NCBI GenBank assembly: GCA_030145005.1
Contig: JAQYWJ010000159.1
Location: 1-5,324 of the forward strand
Source: Desulfobacter sp.
GTDB taxonomy: Bacteria; Desulfobacterota; Desulfobacteria; Desulfobacterales; Desulfobacteraceae
DNA: 5,324 nt
Direction: 5' to 3'
The position numbers and the translations under genes were made by a program. The notes beneath the pieces are model-generated. The model did no database searches. It was not told the DNA's origin and worked only from the letters and a program-made list of their open reading frames with translations. This document shows positions 1-5,320 of this stretch, piece by piece. Within the stretch, counting starts at the first letter, position 1, and every line of letters begins with the position of its first letter.

Positions 1-48
1 CGGGCCACGGTCTGTAAACATTGCGGCAAGGATGTGCCAAAGGCGTAA
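1..48 (+). CDS. C-terminal tail of a zinc-ribbon protein (5' part outside window)
   Basis: Frame 1 is open from the window edge to a TAA at 46-48 and gives a 15-residue tail, RATVCKHCGKDVPKA. The CxxCG knuckle (Cys5, Cys8 of the visible part) followed by a short basic end resembles the second half of the double-CxxC ribbon found at the C-terminus of many small bacterial membrane or accessory proteins (CPxCAExI, a few residues, then A-V-CKxCGKD). The first CxxC and any other domain lie upstream of the window, so the function cannot be given. It points towards the RNA region and away from the operon on the other strand. It is very short, so coding status rests only on this motif and the in-frame stop. 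An IscB or TnpB C-terminus is possible but the tail does not look like the ones I know. Confidence 0.5.
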   Translation, partial: RATVCKHCGKDVPKA

Positions 49-70
49 GACAGCGATATGCAGGAGCGTC

Positions 71-90
71 ATTGGGGAATGATCCCCGAT
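71..90. repeat. Short hairpin in the spacer after the zinc-ribbon gene
   Basis: ATTGGGG (71-77) can pair with CCCCGAT (84-90) around a six-base loop, seven pairs including one T-G wobble. No T-run follows on either strand, so it is not a canonical intrinsic terminator, though it lies 22 bases after the stop codon at 48. The rest of 49-130 has no gene. A second pairing, GGGCAT (98-103) with ATGCCC (124-129), follows it. Confidence 0.35.
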
Positions 91-130
91 AAAAACAGGG
101 CATTGATCCACACAAAAAGAATGATGCCCG

Positions 131-428
131 AGTTTCTGTGTGACGCAGTTAACCTGGAGGGTGTCAACGACCCCTCCTGAATCACATATTCAGAAGGGGC
201 TTGCAAAAGCCCACGTTGACTAGCCTAAGTCTTAACTGACTACGTTCGGCAAGATGTAGACACCTTTGGATGTATTCGCCAGTCTAAAGCTCTGTCGTGG
301 TACTGTAAAAGCTCTGTGAGGTAGGGGCGGTCAACCACGTTGCGAAACTTGCTGAACATTGGCGAGGCGAACCCTACCCCTCTTAGGAGGGTGTTTATAG
401 GCCCGGCGGAACCTTAATCCGCCTTTTT
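131..428 (+). ncRNA. Structured RNA resembling HEARO / IscB-type omega RNA, solo copy
   Basis: This stretch has no ORF but is dense in complementary segments. CTGTG/CGCAG (136-140/144-148) forms a hairpin with a TGA loop. GGAGGG (156-161) pairs with CCCTCC (172-177), and GTCAACG in and beside that loop (163-169) pairs with CGTTGAC (214-220), giving a pseudoknot. CTGAAT/ATTCAG (177-182/188-193) is another stem. GGGCTT/AAGCCC (197-202/207-212) is closed by a GCAA tetraloop. GACT/AGTC (238-241/281-284) encloses GGC/GCC. CGTGGT/ACCACG (296-301/334-339) crosses GGTAGGG/CCCTACC (320-326/372-378), a second pseudoknot. CCCTC/GAGGG (378-382/387-391) is capped by TTAG. An intrinsic terminator ends the unit. 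Unpaired blocks such as GTTCGGCAAGATGTAG (244-259) and CAGTCTAAAGCTCTG (280-294) look like HEARO, the RNA that guides IscB and IsrB; this match is from memory. No nuclease gene follows. Ends are approximate, and any guide would lie just 5' of the scaffold, around 95-130. Group I intron, RNase P and tmRNA signatures were not found. Confidence 0.6.
405..428 (+). terminator. Intrinsic terminator of the plus-strand RNA
   Basis: GGCGGA (405-410) pairs perfectly with TCCGCC (418-423) around the loop ACCTTAA and is followed directly by five T residues (424-428). The T-run is only on the plus-strand side, so it would end transcripts coming from the left: the structured RNA, or readthrough from the zinc-ribbon gene. 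It does not serve the minus-strand operon. Confidence 0.7.
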
Positions 429-435
429 ACACAAT

Positions 436-489
436 CCGCCAATGCCTCCCCCACCTTCGCTATCGCTCAGGAAGGGGACTCCTTGGCGG
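436..489. repeat. Imperfect inverted repeat, REP-like or element end
   Basis: CCGCCAA (436-442) pairs with TTGGCGG (483-489), and inside it CC-A-CCTTC (451-458) pairs with GAAGGGG (471-477) with one bulged A, leaving the apical segment GCTATCGCTCAG. The octamer AATCCGCC at 433-440 also occurs at 416-423 in the terminator, so the two hairpins share a motif and could pair with each other. No T-run follows on either strand. It sits between the convergent RNA unit and the operon end, where it could act as a bidirectional stem that blocks readthrough, a REP-like intergenic repeat, or part of the right end of the RNA-bearing element. Copy number in the genome would tell which. Confidence 0.5.
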
Positions 490-505
490 GGTCTCCGGTA
501 AATGG

Positions 506-1018
506 TTATTTATTGACCTTTTCCAGGTTGAAAGATCTGTAGATAATCATTTCACCGCTTTTTTTATCCGGATCAAGGGGAGTGGCTTCAATCTTTTTTA
601 GCTGCGCCTGGGCCTGGGAATGATTTGGGATGGCATCAAGTCCCTGTCCGATGGTTTTTCCTGTGCAGGCATCCTTGATAATTGCGTCCCTGGCATCCGT
701 GGATACGGCAAAGGGAACTATATGGTCATAGACCAGTCTGGCACCGGCCAGGATTTCCCTTTCATAGGATCCAATGGACCCTGCCACACAGGTGATGGCC
801 ATAAAGGGGCGATCTTCCACGCTTACAATCAGATCAATCACGGATGGATAGTCTTCACCCTTGAACTGCACGGTTAACGGGACGTCCACAAGAATATCTG
901 ATTTGCCGTATCCTTTGGTTTCCACCAGGAACTTTTCAAAAATCTGGCGGCTGGCTTCAGCGCCGACATTGTCTATCTCTTTGCCGGTAATATAGTCGGT
1001 AACTTGATCAAGTATCAT
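506..1018 (-). CDS. HsdR N-terminal domain-like protein, probable inactive PD-(D/E)XK fold
   Basis: The protein is 170 residues and consists almost entirely of one domain resembling the N-terminal part of type I restriction R subunits (HSDR_N family), starting MILDQVTDYITGKEI. Features I recognise are the helix GAEASRQIFEKFLVETKGY (19-37), the strand VIDLIV with Asp62, the segment AITCVAGSIGSYEREI (74-89), and VPFAVST (101-107) followed by a TGKTIGQGL turn. In active PD-(D/E)XK nucleases an E-x-K follows the Asp strand; here that strand reads FMAITCVAG, without the Glu or Lys, so cleavage is unlikely. There is no helicase or translocase domain and no hsdM or hsdS nearby, so it is not a restriction system. 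It is the last gene of the operon, 48 bases after gpmI. No Shine-Dalgarno is evident before the ATG; the leader is AT-rich. Its function is unknown; nucleic-acid binding is a guess from the fold. Confidence 0.8.
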   Translation of the reverse strand: MILDQVTDYITGKEIDNVGAEASRQIFEKFLVETKGYGKSDILVDVPLTVQFKGEDYPSVIDLIVSVEDRPFMAITCVAGSIGSYEREILAGARLVYDHIVPFAVSTDARDAIIKDACTGKTIGQGLDAIPNHSQAQAQLKKIEATPLDPDKKSGEMIIYRSFNLEKVNK

Positions 1019-1066
1019 AATTTATAAACTGTTAAGTTAAATTGAAAAATCATTATTAATATCGTT

Positions 1067-2617
1067 TTATTTACCAAGGATCAGACATTGGCCTGTCATT
1101 TCCAAAGGCTGCTCTATTCCAAGAACATTGAGTATGGTCGGCGCAATATCTCCAAGTTTGCCGTCCAGAAGCGTAATGGTTGGAGCTGGTTTGGCGGCAA
1201 CAATAAACCTCACCGGATTTAAGGTATGGGCCGTATGGGGGGACCCGTCCTGGGCCAGCATCTGTTCGGCGTTGCCGTGATCTGCCGTGATAAAAGCGGT
1301 GCCGCCGGTTTTCCAGATGGCTTCCACCACTTTTTTTACACAGCTGTCCACGGTTTCGCATGCCTTTACCGCCGCATCAAATATACCGGTATGACCCACC
1401 ATGTCCATGTTGGCAAAGTTAAGCACCACAAATTGAAATTTGCCTGAACTGATCTGCTCGCAGGCTTTGTCCGCCACTTTGGCTGCACTCATTTCAGGTT
1501 TCTGGTCATAGGTGTCCACATCCCGGGGAGAGGGGATGAGTATGCGCTCTTCCCCGTCAAAAACTGCCTCATCACCGCCGTTGAAAAAATAGGTGACATG
1601 GGCGTACTTTTCAGTCTCTGCAATGCGAAGCTGTGGAATTTTATTTTCGCTTAGGAGCTGCCCGAAAATTTTGTCCAGGTGTTGGGGGCCAAAGGCTACA
1701 GGCAGATCAAAATGCTCGTCATACTGGGTCATGCACACAAAATCGCTAAGTATGGGGTTTACGTTGCGTTTAAACCCGTCAAAGGTTTTTTCCGTGAATG
1801 CCCGGGTGATCTCCTTGGCCCGGTCTGCCCGGAAGTTGAAAAAAATGACACCATCTCCTTTTTCAACGGTTCCTTCATTGCCCGGGCAAAAGCATACCGG
1901 TTTGATGAATTCATCGGTTTCTTCCCTGTCATATGCGGCCTGTATGGCCTGGGCAGGGGTTTGGTCCGAAGCATCAACGCCTTTGCCTTGGGTATAAAGG
2001 TCATAGGCTTTTTGTACCCGTTCCCAGCGGGTGTCCCTGTCCATGGCCCAGAAGCGCCCGGTCATGGTCGCTACCTTTCCTGTGCCAAGGTCCTGGATTT
2101 TTTCGTCAAGCTGTTTTAGAAAACCAATACCTGATGTGGGAGAGGTGTCCCGGCCGTCCATGATGGGGTGGATATAAACTTTTGTAATACCCTTATTCTT
2201 TGCCATCTTTATTAAAGCAAACAGGTGGTTGATGTGGGAGTGGACCCCGCCATCGGAAAGCAATCCCAAAAGATGAAGGCTTTTGTCGGCCTGTTTGACC
2301 TTGTCCATGACTGAAACAAGCGCCGGGGTGGAGGAAAAACTATTATCCCGAATCGCCGTGTTGATCCGGACAAAATCCTGGGCCACAATCCTGCCGGCTC
2401 CGATGTTCATATGTCCCACCTCGGAGTTACCCATGGTACCGTCGGGAAGTCCGACGTCTTCGCCGCAGCATTTAAGGGTTGTGCCTGGGAACTCGGCTAT
2501 AAGCGAATCCAGAAACGGTGTATTGGCTGCAGCCACGGCATTGCCTTTTTCCGATGCGTTGATGCCCCAGCCGTCAAGTATCATCAAAATATTGACCGGC
2601 TGTTTTTCAGAACCCAT
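1067..2617 (-). CDS. gpmI: 2,3-bisphosphoglycerate-independent phosphoglycerate mutase
   Basis: This cytosolic, Mn-dependent enzyme interconverts 3- and 2-phosphoglycerate in glycolysis and gluconeogenesis through a phosphoserine intermediate. Numbering from the start chosen here (516 residues, usual family length about 510), the first metal site is Asp15 in MILDGWG and the nucleophile is Ser65 in GNSEVGHMNIG. The inserted phosphotransferase domain contains SDGGVHSH, HPIMDGRDTSP, GRFWAMDRDTRWER and FFNFRADRA. The C-terminal alkaline-phosphatase-like half contains AETEKYAHVTYFFNGG, NFANMDMVGHTG, TADHGNAEQM and PHTAHTLNPV, which hold the remaining metal ligands. An upstream in-frame ATG at 2623 would add two residues, but GGAGG (2624-2628) touches it directly, whereas it lies six bases before the ATG at 2617, so I prefer the latter. 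The gene then overlaps the end of rsfS by 11 bases, suggesting coupled translation. All key residues appear present. Confidence 0.96.
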   Translation of the reverse strand: MGSEKQPVNILMILDGWGINASEKGNAVAAANTPFLDSLIAEFPGTTLKCCGEDVGLPDGTMGNSEVGHMNIGAGRIVAQDFVRINTAIRDNSFSSTPALVSVMDKVKQADKSLHLLGLLSDGGVHSHINHLFALIKMAKNKGITKVYIHPIMDGRDTSPTSGIGFLKQLDEKIQDLGTGKVATMTGRFWAMDRDTRWERVQKAYDLYTQGKGVDASDQTPAQAIQAAYDREETDEFIKPVCFCPGNEGTVEKGDGVIFFNFRADRAKEITRAFTEKTFDGFKRNVNPILSDFVCMTQYDEHFDLPVAFGPQHLDKIFGQLLSENKIPQLRIAETEKYAHVTYFFNGGDEAVFDGEERILIPSPRDVDTYDQKPEMSAAKVADKACEQISSGKFQFVVLNFANMDMVGHTGIFDAAVKACETVDSCVKKVVEAIWKTGGTAFITADHGNAEQMLAQDGSPHTAHTLNPVRFIVAAKPAPTITLLDGKLGDIAPTILNVLGIEQPLEMTGQCLILGK

Positions 2618-2999
2618 CGTCATCCTCCATATTTGTTGTTGTCTGCGTATTAAATTTACTCAGATCAACCGGTTCGGCATCACTCCACAGTCCTTCAAGG
2701 TCGTAAAACGCCCTGGCATCGGATTCAAAAACATGGATGATCAGGTGTCCGAAATCCAGAAGCGCCCACTGGCCTTCCTTAACGCCTTCTGTCCCTGTAG
2801 CCTTTATTTTTGCACCCTTAAGGGATTTTATAATATGTTCGGAAAGGGAGGTTACTTGCCTGCTTGATCCGGCCTCCACAATGACCACCATGTCTGTGTA
2901 GGAGGTGAGTTCACTGACCATCAGTGCGGTTACGCTTTTGGGTTTTCGGTCAAATATGGGGGCAAGATAGGGGATATATTCCTCTTCGAGGGCGATCAT
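2607..2999 (-). CDS. rsfS: Ribosomal silencing factor RsfS (YbeB/Iojap family)
   Basis: RsfS binds ribosomal protein uL14 on the 50S subunit and blocks 30S joining, lowering translation under nutrient limitation. The 130-residue product carries the family core: SYTDMVVIVEAGSSRQVTSLSEHI in the middle, then EGQWALLDFGHLIIHVFE and ARAFYDLEGLWSDA towards the end. About 20-25 residues at the C-terminus (from roughly PVDLSKF on, Thr/Asn-rich then acidic, ending DDDGF) extend past the conserved domain, and the N-terminus is also somewhat longer than minimal homologues. The ATG overlaps the nadD stop as ATGA; a weak AAAGGA lies about nine bases upstream, so reinitiation after nadD is likely. The nadD-rsfS pairing is common in bacteria and supports the call. 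An internal Met at about residue 27 is an alternative start, but it would remove part of the domain. Confidence 0.93.
   Translation of the reverse strand: MIALEEEYIPYLAPIFDRKPKSVTALMVSELTSYTDMVVIVEAGSSRQVTSLSEHIIKSLKGAKIKATGTEGVKEGQWALLDFGHLIIHVFESDARAFYDLEGLWSDAEPVDLSKFNTQTTTNMEDDDGF
2624..2628 (-). promoter_or_regulatory. Ribosome binding site that decides the gpmI start
   Basis: The minus strand reads GGAGG followed by ATGACGATG. Spacing to the first ATG (2623) is zero and to the second (2617) is six bases, so the second is the better start. The site lies inside the last codons of rsfS. Confidence 0.75.
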
Positions 3000-3640
3000 T
3001 TATATAAATCCTTTGTTCTGATAAAAGTCTCAACATCTTCAGGTACAAGTCCTGAGATAGATTTACCGGATTTGATTCGGTTCCGTATCTGTGTCGATGA
3101 AATATCAATCCTTGGAACATTGCAGATGCGGATGGGAAAAAGCCGGTCATGGACAAAAATATTATCGTTCTTAAGCTTGTAGCCTTTTGAAACGTGTTCG
3201 TCAATAAAGGATGCAAAAGGTGCCATGCCGGTTTTTTCACCGCGCTGCATCACGATCACGGGCAGGGCCCCAAAAATATGACGGGCCTGTTTCCAAGAGG
3301 GCGTGTCAAAAAAAGCATCGGAGCCTAAAAGCAAATGAAAACGGGTGTGGCTGCCAAAGACGGTTTTGAACTGGGATATGGTATCAATGGTAAATGAAGG
3401 ACCTTTGCGCTGCAGTTCAATGTCGGAGACCTGAAATCCATTCAGATTTTTTACTGCGCTTTTTACCATGGTAAGCCGATCCCGGGCGGAAGCCAGGTTC
3501 AGGTTCGATTTGTGGGGGGGCAGTGCTGACGGGTAAAGGATGATTGTGTCAAAGGCGTAATGTGCCTTAACATATTGAATAATGCCTAAATGACCGTTGT
3601 GAATCGGATTGAATGTGCCGCCGAAAAGTCCTGCATTCAT
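2996..3640 (-). CDS. nadD: Nicotinate-nucleotide adenylyltransferase
   Basis: NadD transfers AMP from ATP to nicotinic acid mononucleotide, making deamido-NAD in the NAD pathway. The 214-residue protein has the nucleotidyltransferase signature GGTFNPIHNGHL at residues 7-18, with the HxGH pair His14 and His17. Other family blocks are LPPHKS (about 40-45), SARDRLTMV, GPSFTIDT, the pyridine-site strand LLLGSDAFFDTPSW and the second ATP motif ISSTQIR at 180-186, followed by the usual SGLVPEDVETFI end. Length is normal. It starts 36 bases after the obgE stop; no strong Shine-Dalgarno is visible before the ATG. In many deltaproteobacteria and other groups proB lies between obgE and nadD; here it is absent. 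The stop overlaps the rsfS start. Confidence 0.95.
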   Translation of the reverse strand: MNAGLFGGTFNPIHNGHLGIIQYVKAHYAFDTIILYPSALPPHKSNLNLASARDRLTMVKSAVKNLNGFQVSDIELQRKGPSFTIDTISQFKTVFGSHTRFHLLLGSDAFFDTPSWKQARHIFGALPVIVMQRGEKTGMAPFASFIDEHVSKGYKLKNDNIFVHDRLFPIRICNVPRIDISSTQIRNRIKSGKSISGLVPEDVETFIRTKDLYK

Positions 3641-3676
3641 CTTGGCTGTGTCCGTTAAACGTTGCGTTGCCCGGCA

Positions 3677-4690
3677 CTATTCCTCGTCTTCAGATGCTGC
3701 CGCTTGAAGCAATTGAGCCAGGTGTTTGATCAGGGTTTTAACGCCTTTGCCCGTGGCTGCGGAAATGGTAAAAATAGTCTGATCAGGCAAAGCGTTTTTA
3801 AAGGCCTCAACCCGGTTTGTTGTACCCGTAAGATCAATTTTGTTGAGCACCACAACCTGGGTTTTGTTTGCCAAGGTATCGCTGTGCATTGACAGTTCAT
3901 TATTTATAAGCTGAAACTGTGCCAACGGATTTTCCGGATCAATATCGCCGGAATCAATAAGATGCACCAGAATACCGGTACGTTCAATATGCTTAAGAAA
4001 TTTTATCCCAAGTCCCACCCCTTCATGGGCACCTTCGATCAGCCCGGGAATGTCGGCCACGGCAAAGGGTTCGCCAAAGGGCGCTTCCACCATGCCGATT
4101 GTGGGGGTCAGTGTGGTAAAGGGATAGTCTGCAATTTTAGGGCGGGCCGCAGACATGGCCGAAATCAAAGTGGACTTGCCTGCGTTGGGCAGACCCACAA
4201 GCCCCACATCTGCCATGAGTTTAAGCTCTAAGCGAAGTTTCATCTCAACGCCCGGGATTCCGGACTGGGCAAATCTGGGCACCCTGTTGGTGGATGTGGC
4301 AAACCGTTTATTGCCCCGTCCGCCCATACCGCCCTGGGCCACAACTATTTCTTTGTCGGGATCGGTGAGGTCAGCAAGAACCTGTGACGTTTGGGCATCA
4401 AAGACAATGGTACCAGGTGGAACTGATAGATAGCAATGGCTGCCGTTTTTGCCATGCTTCTGCCGACCGAGGCCGGGAGCTCCGTTCTTTGCAGTTAAGC
4501 GTTTCTGGCGGCGATATTCATACAGGGTCCGTTTTGAAGGATCCACCCGGAGGATGACATCCCCTCCATCGCCGCCGTCTCCGCCGTCAGGCCCGCCTTT
4601 TTCAATGAAACGCTCACGCCGGAAACTGACGCACCCTGCACCGCCGCTTCCGGATCTGATCGTAACAATGGCCTCATCAACAAATTTCAC
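3677..4690 (-). CDS. obgE: GTPase Obg/CgtA, ribosome assembly
   Basis: Obg is an essential GTPase that acts in late 50S maturation and in stress control. The glycine-rich Obg domain covers about 1-158 and includes SGSGGAGCVSFRRERFIEKGG and the repeated GGDGGDGGD block (36-44). The G domain follows with G1 GLPNAGKS (166-173), the switch I threonines in DYPFTTLTPTIG (188-199), G3 DIPG (213-216), G4 NKID (283-286) and G5 SAA (310-312). At 337 residues it is shorter than E. coli ObgE (about 390) and stops soon after the G domain with an acidic tail ASEDEE, so the variable C-terminal extension is almost absent; the OCT domain of Gram-positive homologues is also missing. The start codon is GTG, overlapping the rpmA stop as GTGA, without a clear Shine-Dalgarno, so translation probably depends on rpmA. 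Position after rplU and rpmA is the classic arrangement. Confidence 0.96.
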   Translation of the reverse strand: MKFVDEAIVTIRSGSGGAGCVSFRRERFIEKGGPDGGDGGDGGDVILRVDPSKRTLYEYRRQKRLTAKNGAPGLGRQKHGKNGSHCYLSVPPGTIVFDAQTSQVLADLTDPDKEIVVAQGGMGGRGNKRFATSTNRVPRFAQSGIPGVEMKLRLELKLMADVGLVGLPNAGKSTLISAMSAARPKIADYPFTTLTPTIGMVEAPFGEPFAVADIPGLIEGAHEGVGLGIKFLKHIERTGILVHLIDSGDIDPENPLAQFQLINNELSMHSDTLANKTQVVVLNKIDLTGTTNRVEAFKNALPDQTIFTISAATGKGVKTLIKHLAQLLQAAASEDEE

Positions 4691-4941
4691 GCGTCATAAA
4701 CACTGACTTTTTTTCTGTCACGACCTTTTCTTTCAAAGGTCACGACACCGTCAATCTTGGCAAAAATGGTAAAGTCTTTGCCCATACCGACATTGTTGCC
4801 GGGATGAATTTTGGTGCCACACTGCCTGATAATGATATTACCGGCGGTAACTTGTTCTCCGCCGAATTTTTTCACGCCCCGCCGCTGGGCGTTTGAATCA
4901 CGACCGTTTTTTGAACTGCCTGCTGCTTTTTTATGTGACAT
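4687..4941 (-). CDS. rpmA: 50S ribosomal protein L27 (bL27)
   Basis: bL27 lies at the peptidyl-transferase centre, where its N-terminal tail reaches the tRNA acceptor ends. The 84-residue product matches the family in length and throughout: start MSHKKAAGSSKNGRDSN, then RRGVKKFGGEQVTAGNIIIRQ and GTKIHPGNNVGMGKD, then FTIFAKIDGVVTFE. The second residue is Ser and there is no Firmicutes-type cleavable N-terminal extension, so the mature tail is encoded directly. A purine-rich GAAAGAGAG lies about 7-15 bases before the ATG as a modest ribosome binding site. It begins 53 bases after rplU and ends overlapping the obgE GTG start. Confidence 0.97.
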   Translation of the reverse strand: MSHKKAAGSSKNGRDSNAQRRGVKKFGGEQVTAGNIIIRQCGTKIHPGNNVGMGKDFTIFAKIDGVVTFERKGRDRKKVSVYDA

Positions 4942-4994
4942 GTTTCGCTCTCTTTCATTAACACGTTACAAATTTATACCTTAAGGACAAACAA

Positions 4995-5306
4995 TTAAGC
5001 TGAAATGGAATTAATCTTGATTTCAGTGTAGTGCTGTCTGTGGCCTCTCATTTTCCGGTAGCCTTTGCGCCGTTTGTATTTGAATACAAGCTGTTTTTTG
5101 CTCCGGCCCTGCTCCACGATAAAAGCTTTGACGCTTGCATTCTCGATCTGGGGCGCGCCTAAAGTTACGGTCTCACCATCGGAGTATAAAAGGACATCAT
5201 TAAACTCAATTTCCGATCCTTCACTACCCTCAAGCTTTTCAACTTTTAAAACCTGATCTTCGTGGACCTTGTATTGTTTGCCCCCGGTTTTGATTACTGC
5301 ATACAT
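4995..5306 (-). CDS. rplU: 50S ribosomal protein L21 (bL21)
   Basis: bL21 binds 23S rRNA in the large subunit. The 103-residue protein has the full family pattern: MYAVIKTGGKQYKV at the start, an acidic middle with EIEFNDVLLYSDGE, and the basic KYKRRKGYRKMRGHRQHYTEIKI block near the C-terminus that carries the L21 signature. Length is standard. It is the first gene of the operon visible here and has the strongest ribosome binding site in the window. Any promoter, and any L21 leader RNA that might autoregulate the operon, would lie beyond the right edge. Confidence 0.97.
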   Translation of the reverse strand: MYAVIKTGGKQYKVHEDQVLKVEKLEGSEGSEIEFNDVLLYSDGETVTLGAPQIENASVKAFIVEQGRSKKQLVFKYKRRKGYRKMRGHRQHYTEIKINSISA

Positions 5307-5314
5307 GGGTTTAT

Positions 5315-5320
5315 CTCCTT
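5315..5320 (-). promoter_or_regulatory. Ribosome binding site of rplU
   Basis: On the minus strand AAGGAG lies eight bases before the rplU ATG, an ideal Shine-Dalgarno spacing. It is stronger than any other in the operon except the one for gpmI, consistent with high expression of a ribosomal protein. Confidence 0.8.

Noticed and set aside
1..130. Promoter for the plus-strand RNA
   Set aside because: GATAAA at 88-93 resembles a -10 box but no -35 lies at proper spacing (65-70 is AGCGTC); no promoter can be supported.
218..261. Possible group I intron core (GACTAG and AAGATGTAGAC resemble R and S elements)
   Set aside because: The P and Q elements are missing, the spacing is too short for a normal P3-P8 core, and there is no interrupted gene or rRNA/tRNA exon around it.
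436..489. Intrinsic terminator of the minus-strand operon
   Set aside because: Read on the minus strand the stem is followed by ATTGTGTAAAAA, not a T-run, so it is listed as an inverted repeat only.
49..505. tmRNA, RNase P RNA or group II intron in the gene-free left region
   Set aside because: I found no tRNA-like end with CCA, no RNase P GAGGAAAGTCC-type or ACAGAAA-type core, and no domain V hairpin.
1019..1066. Internal promoter in the gpmI to HsdR-N spacer (minus strand TATAAA-like box)
   Set aside because: The box lies only a few bases before the ATG and no matching -35 is evident; AT-rich composition alone explains it.
1593..1997. Long plus-strand open frames opposite gpmI (also 1679-2119 and 2283-2867)
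   Set aside because: They lie wholly antisense to a gene with all catalytic motifs intact, show no recognisable domain, and follow from the codon bias of the true frame.
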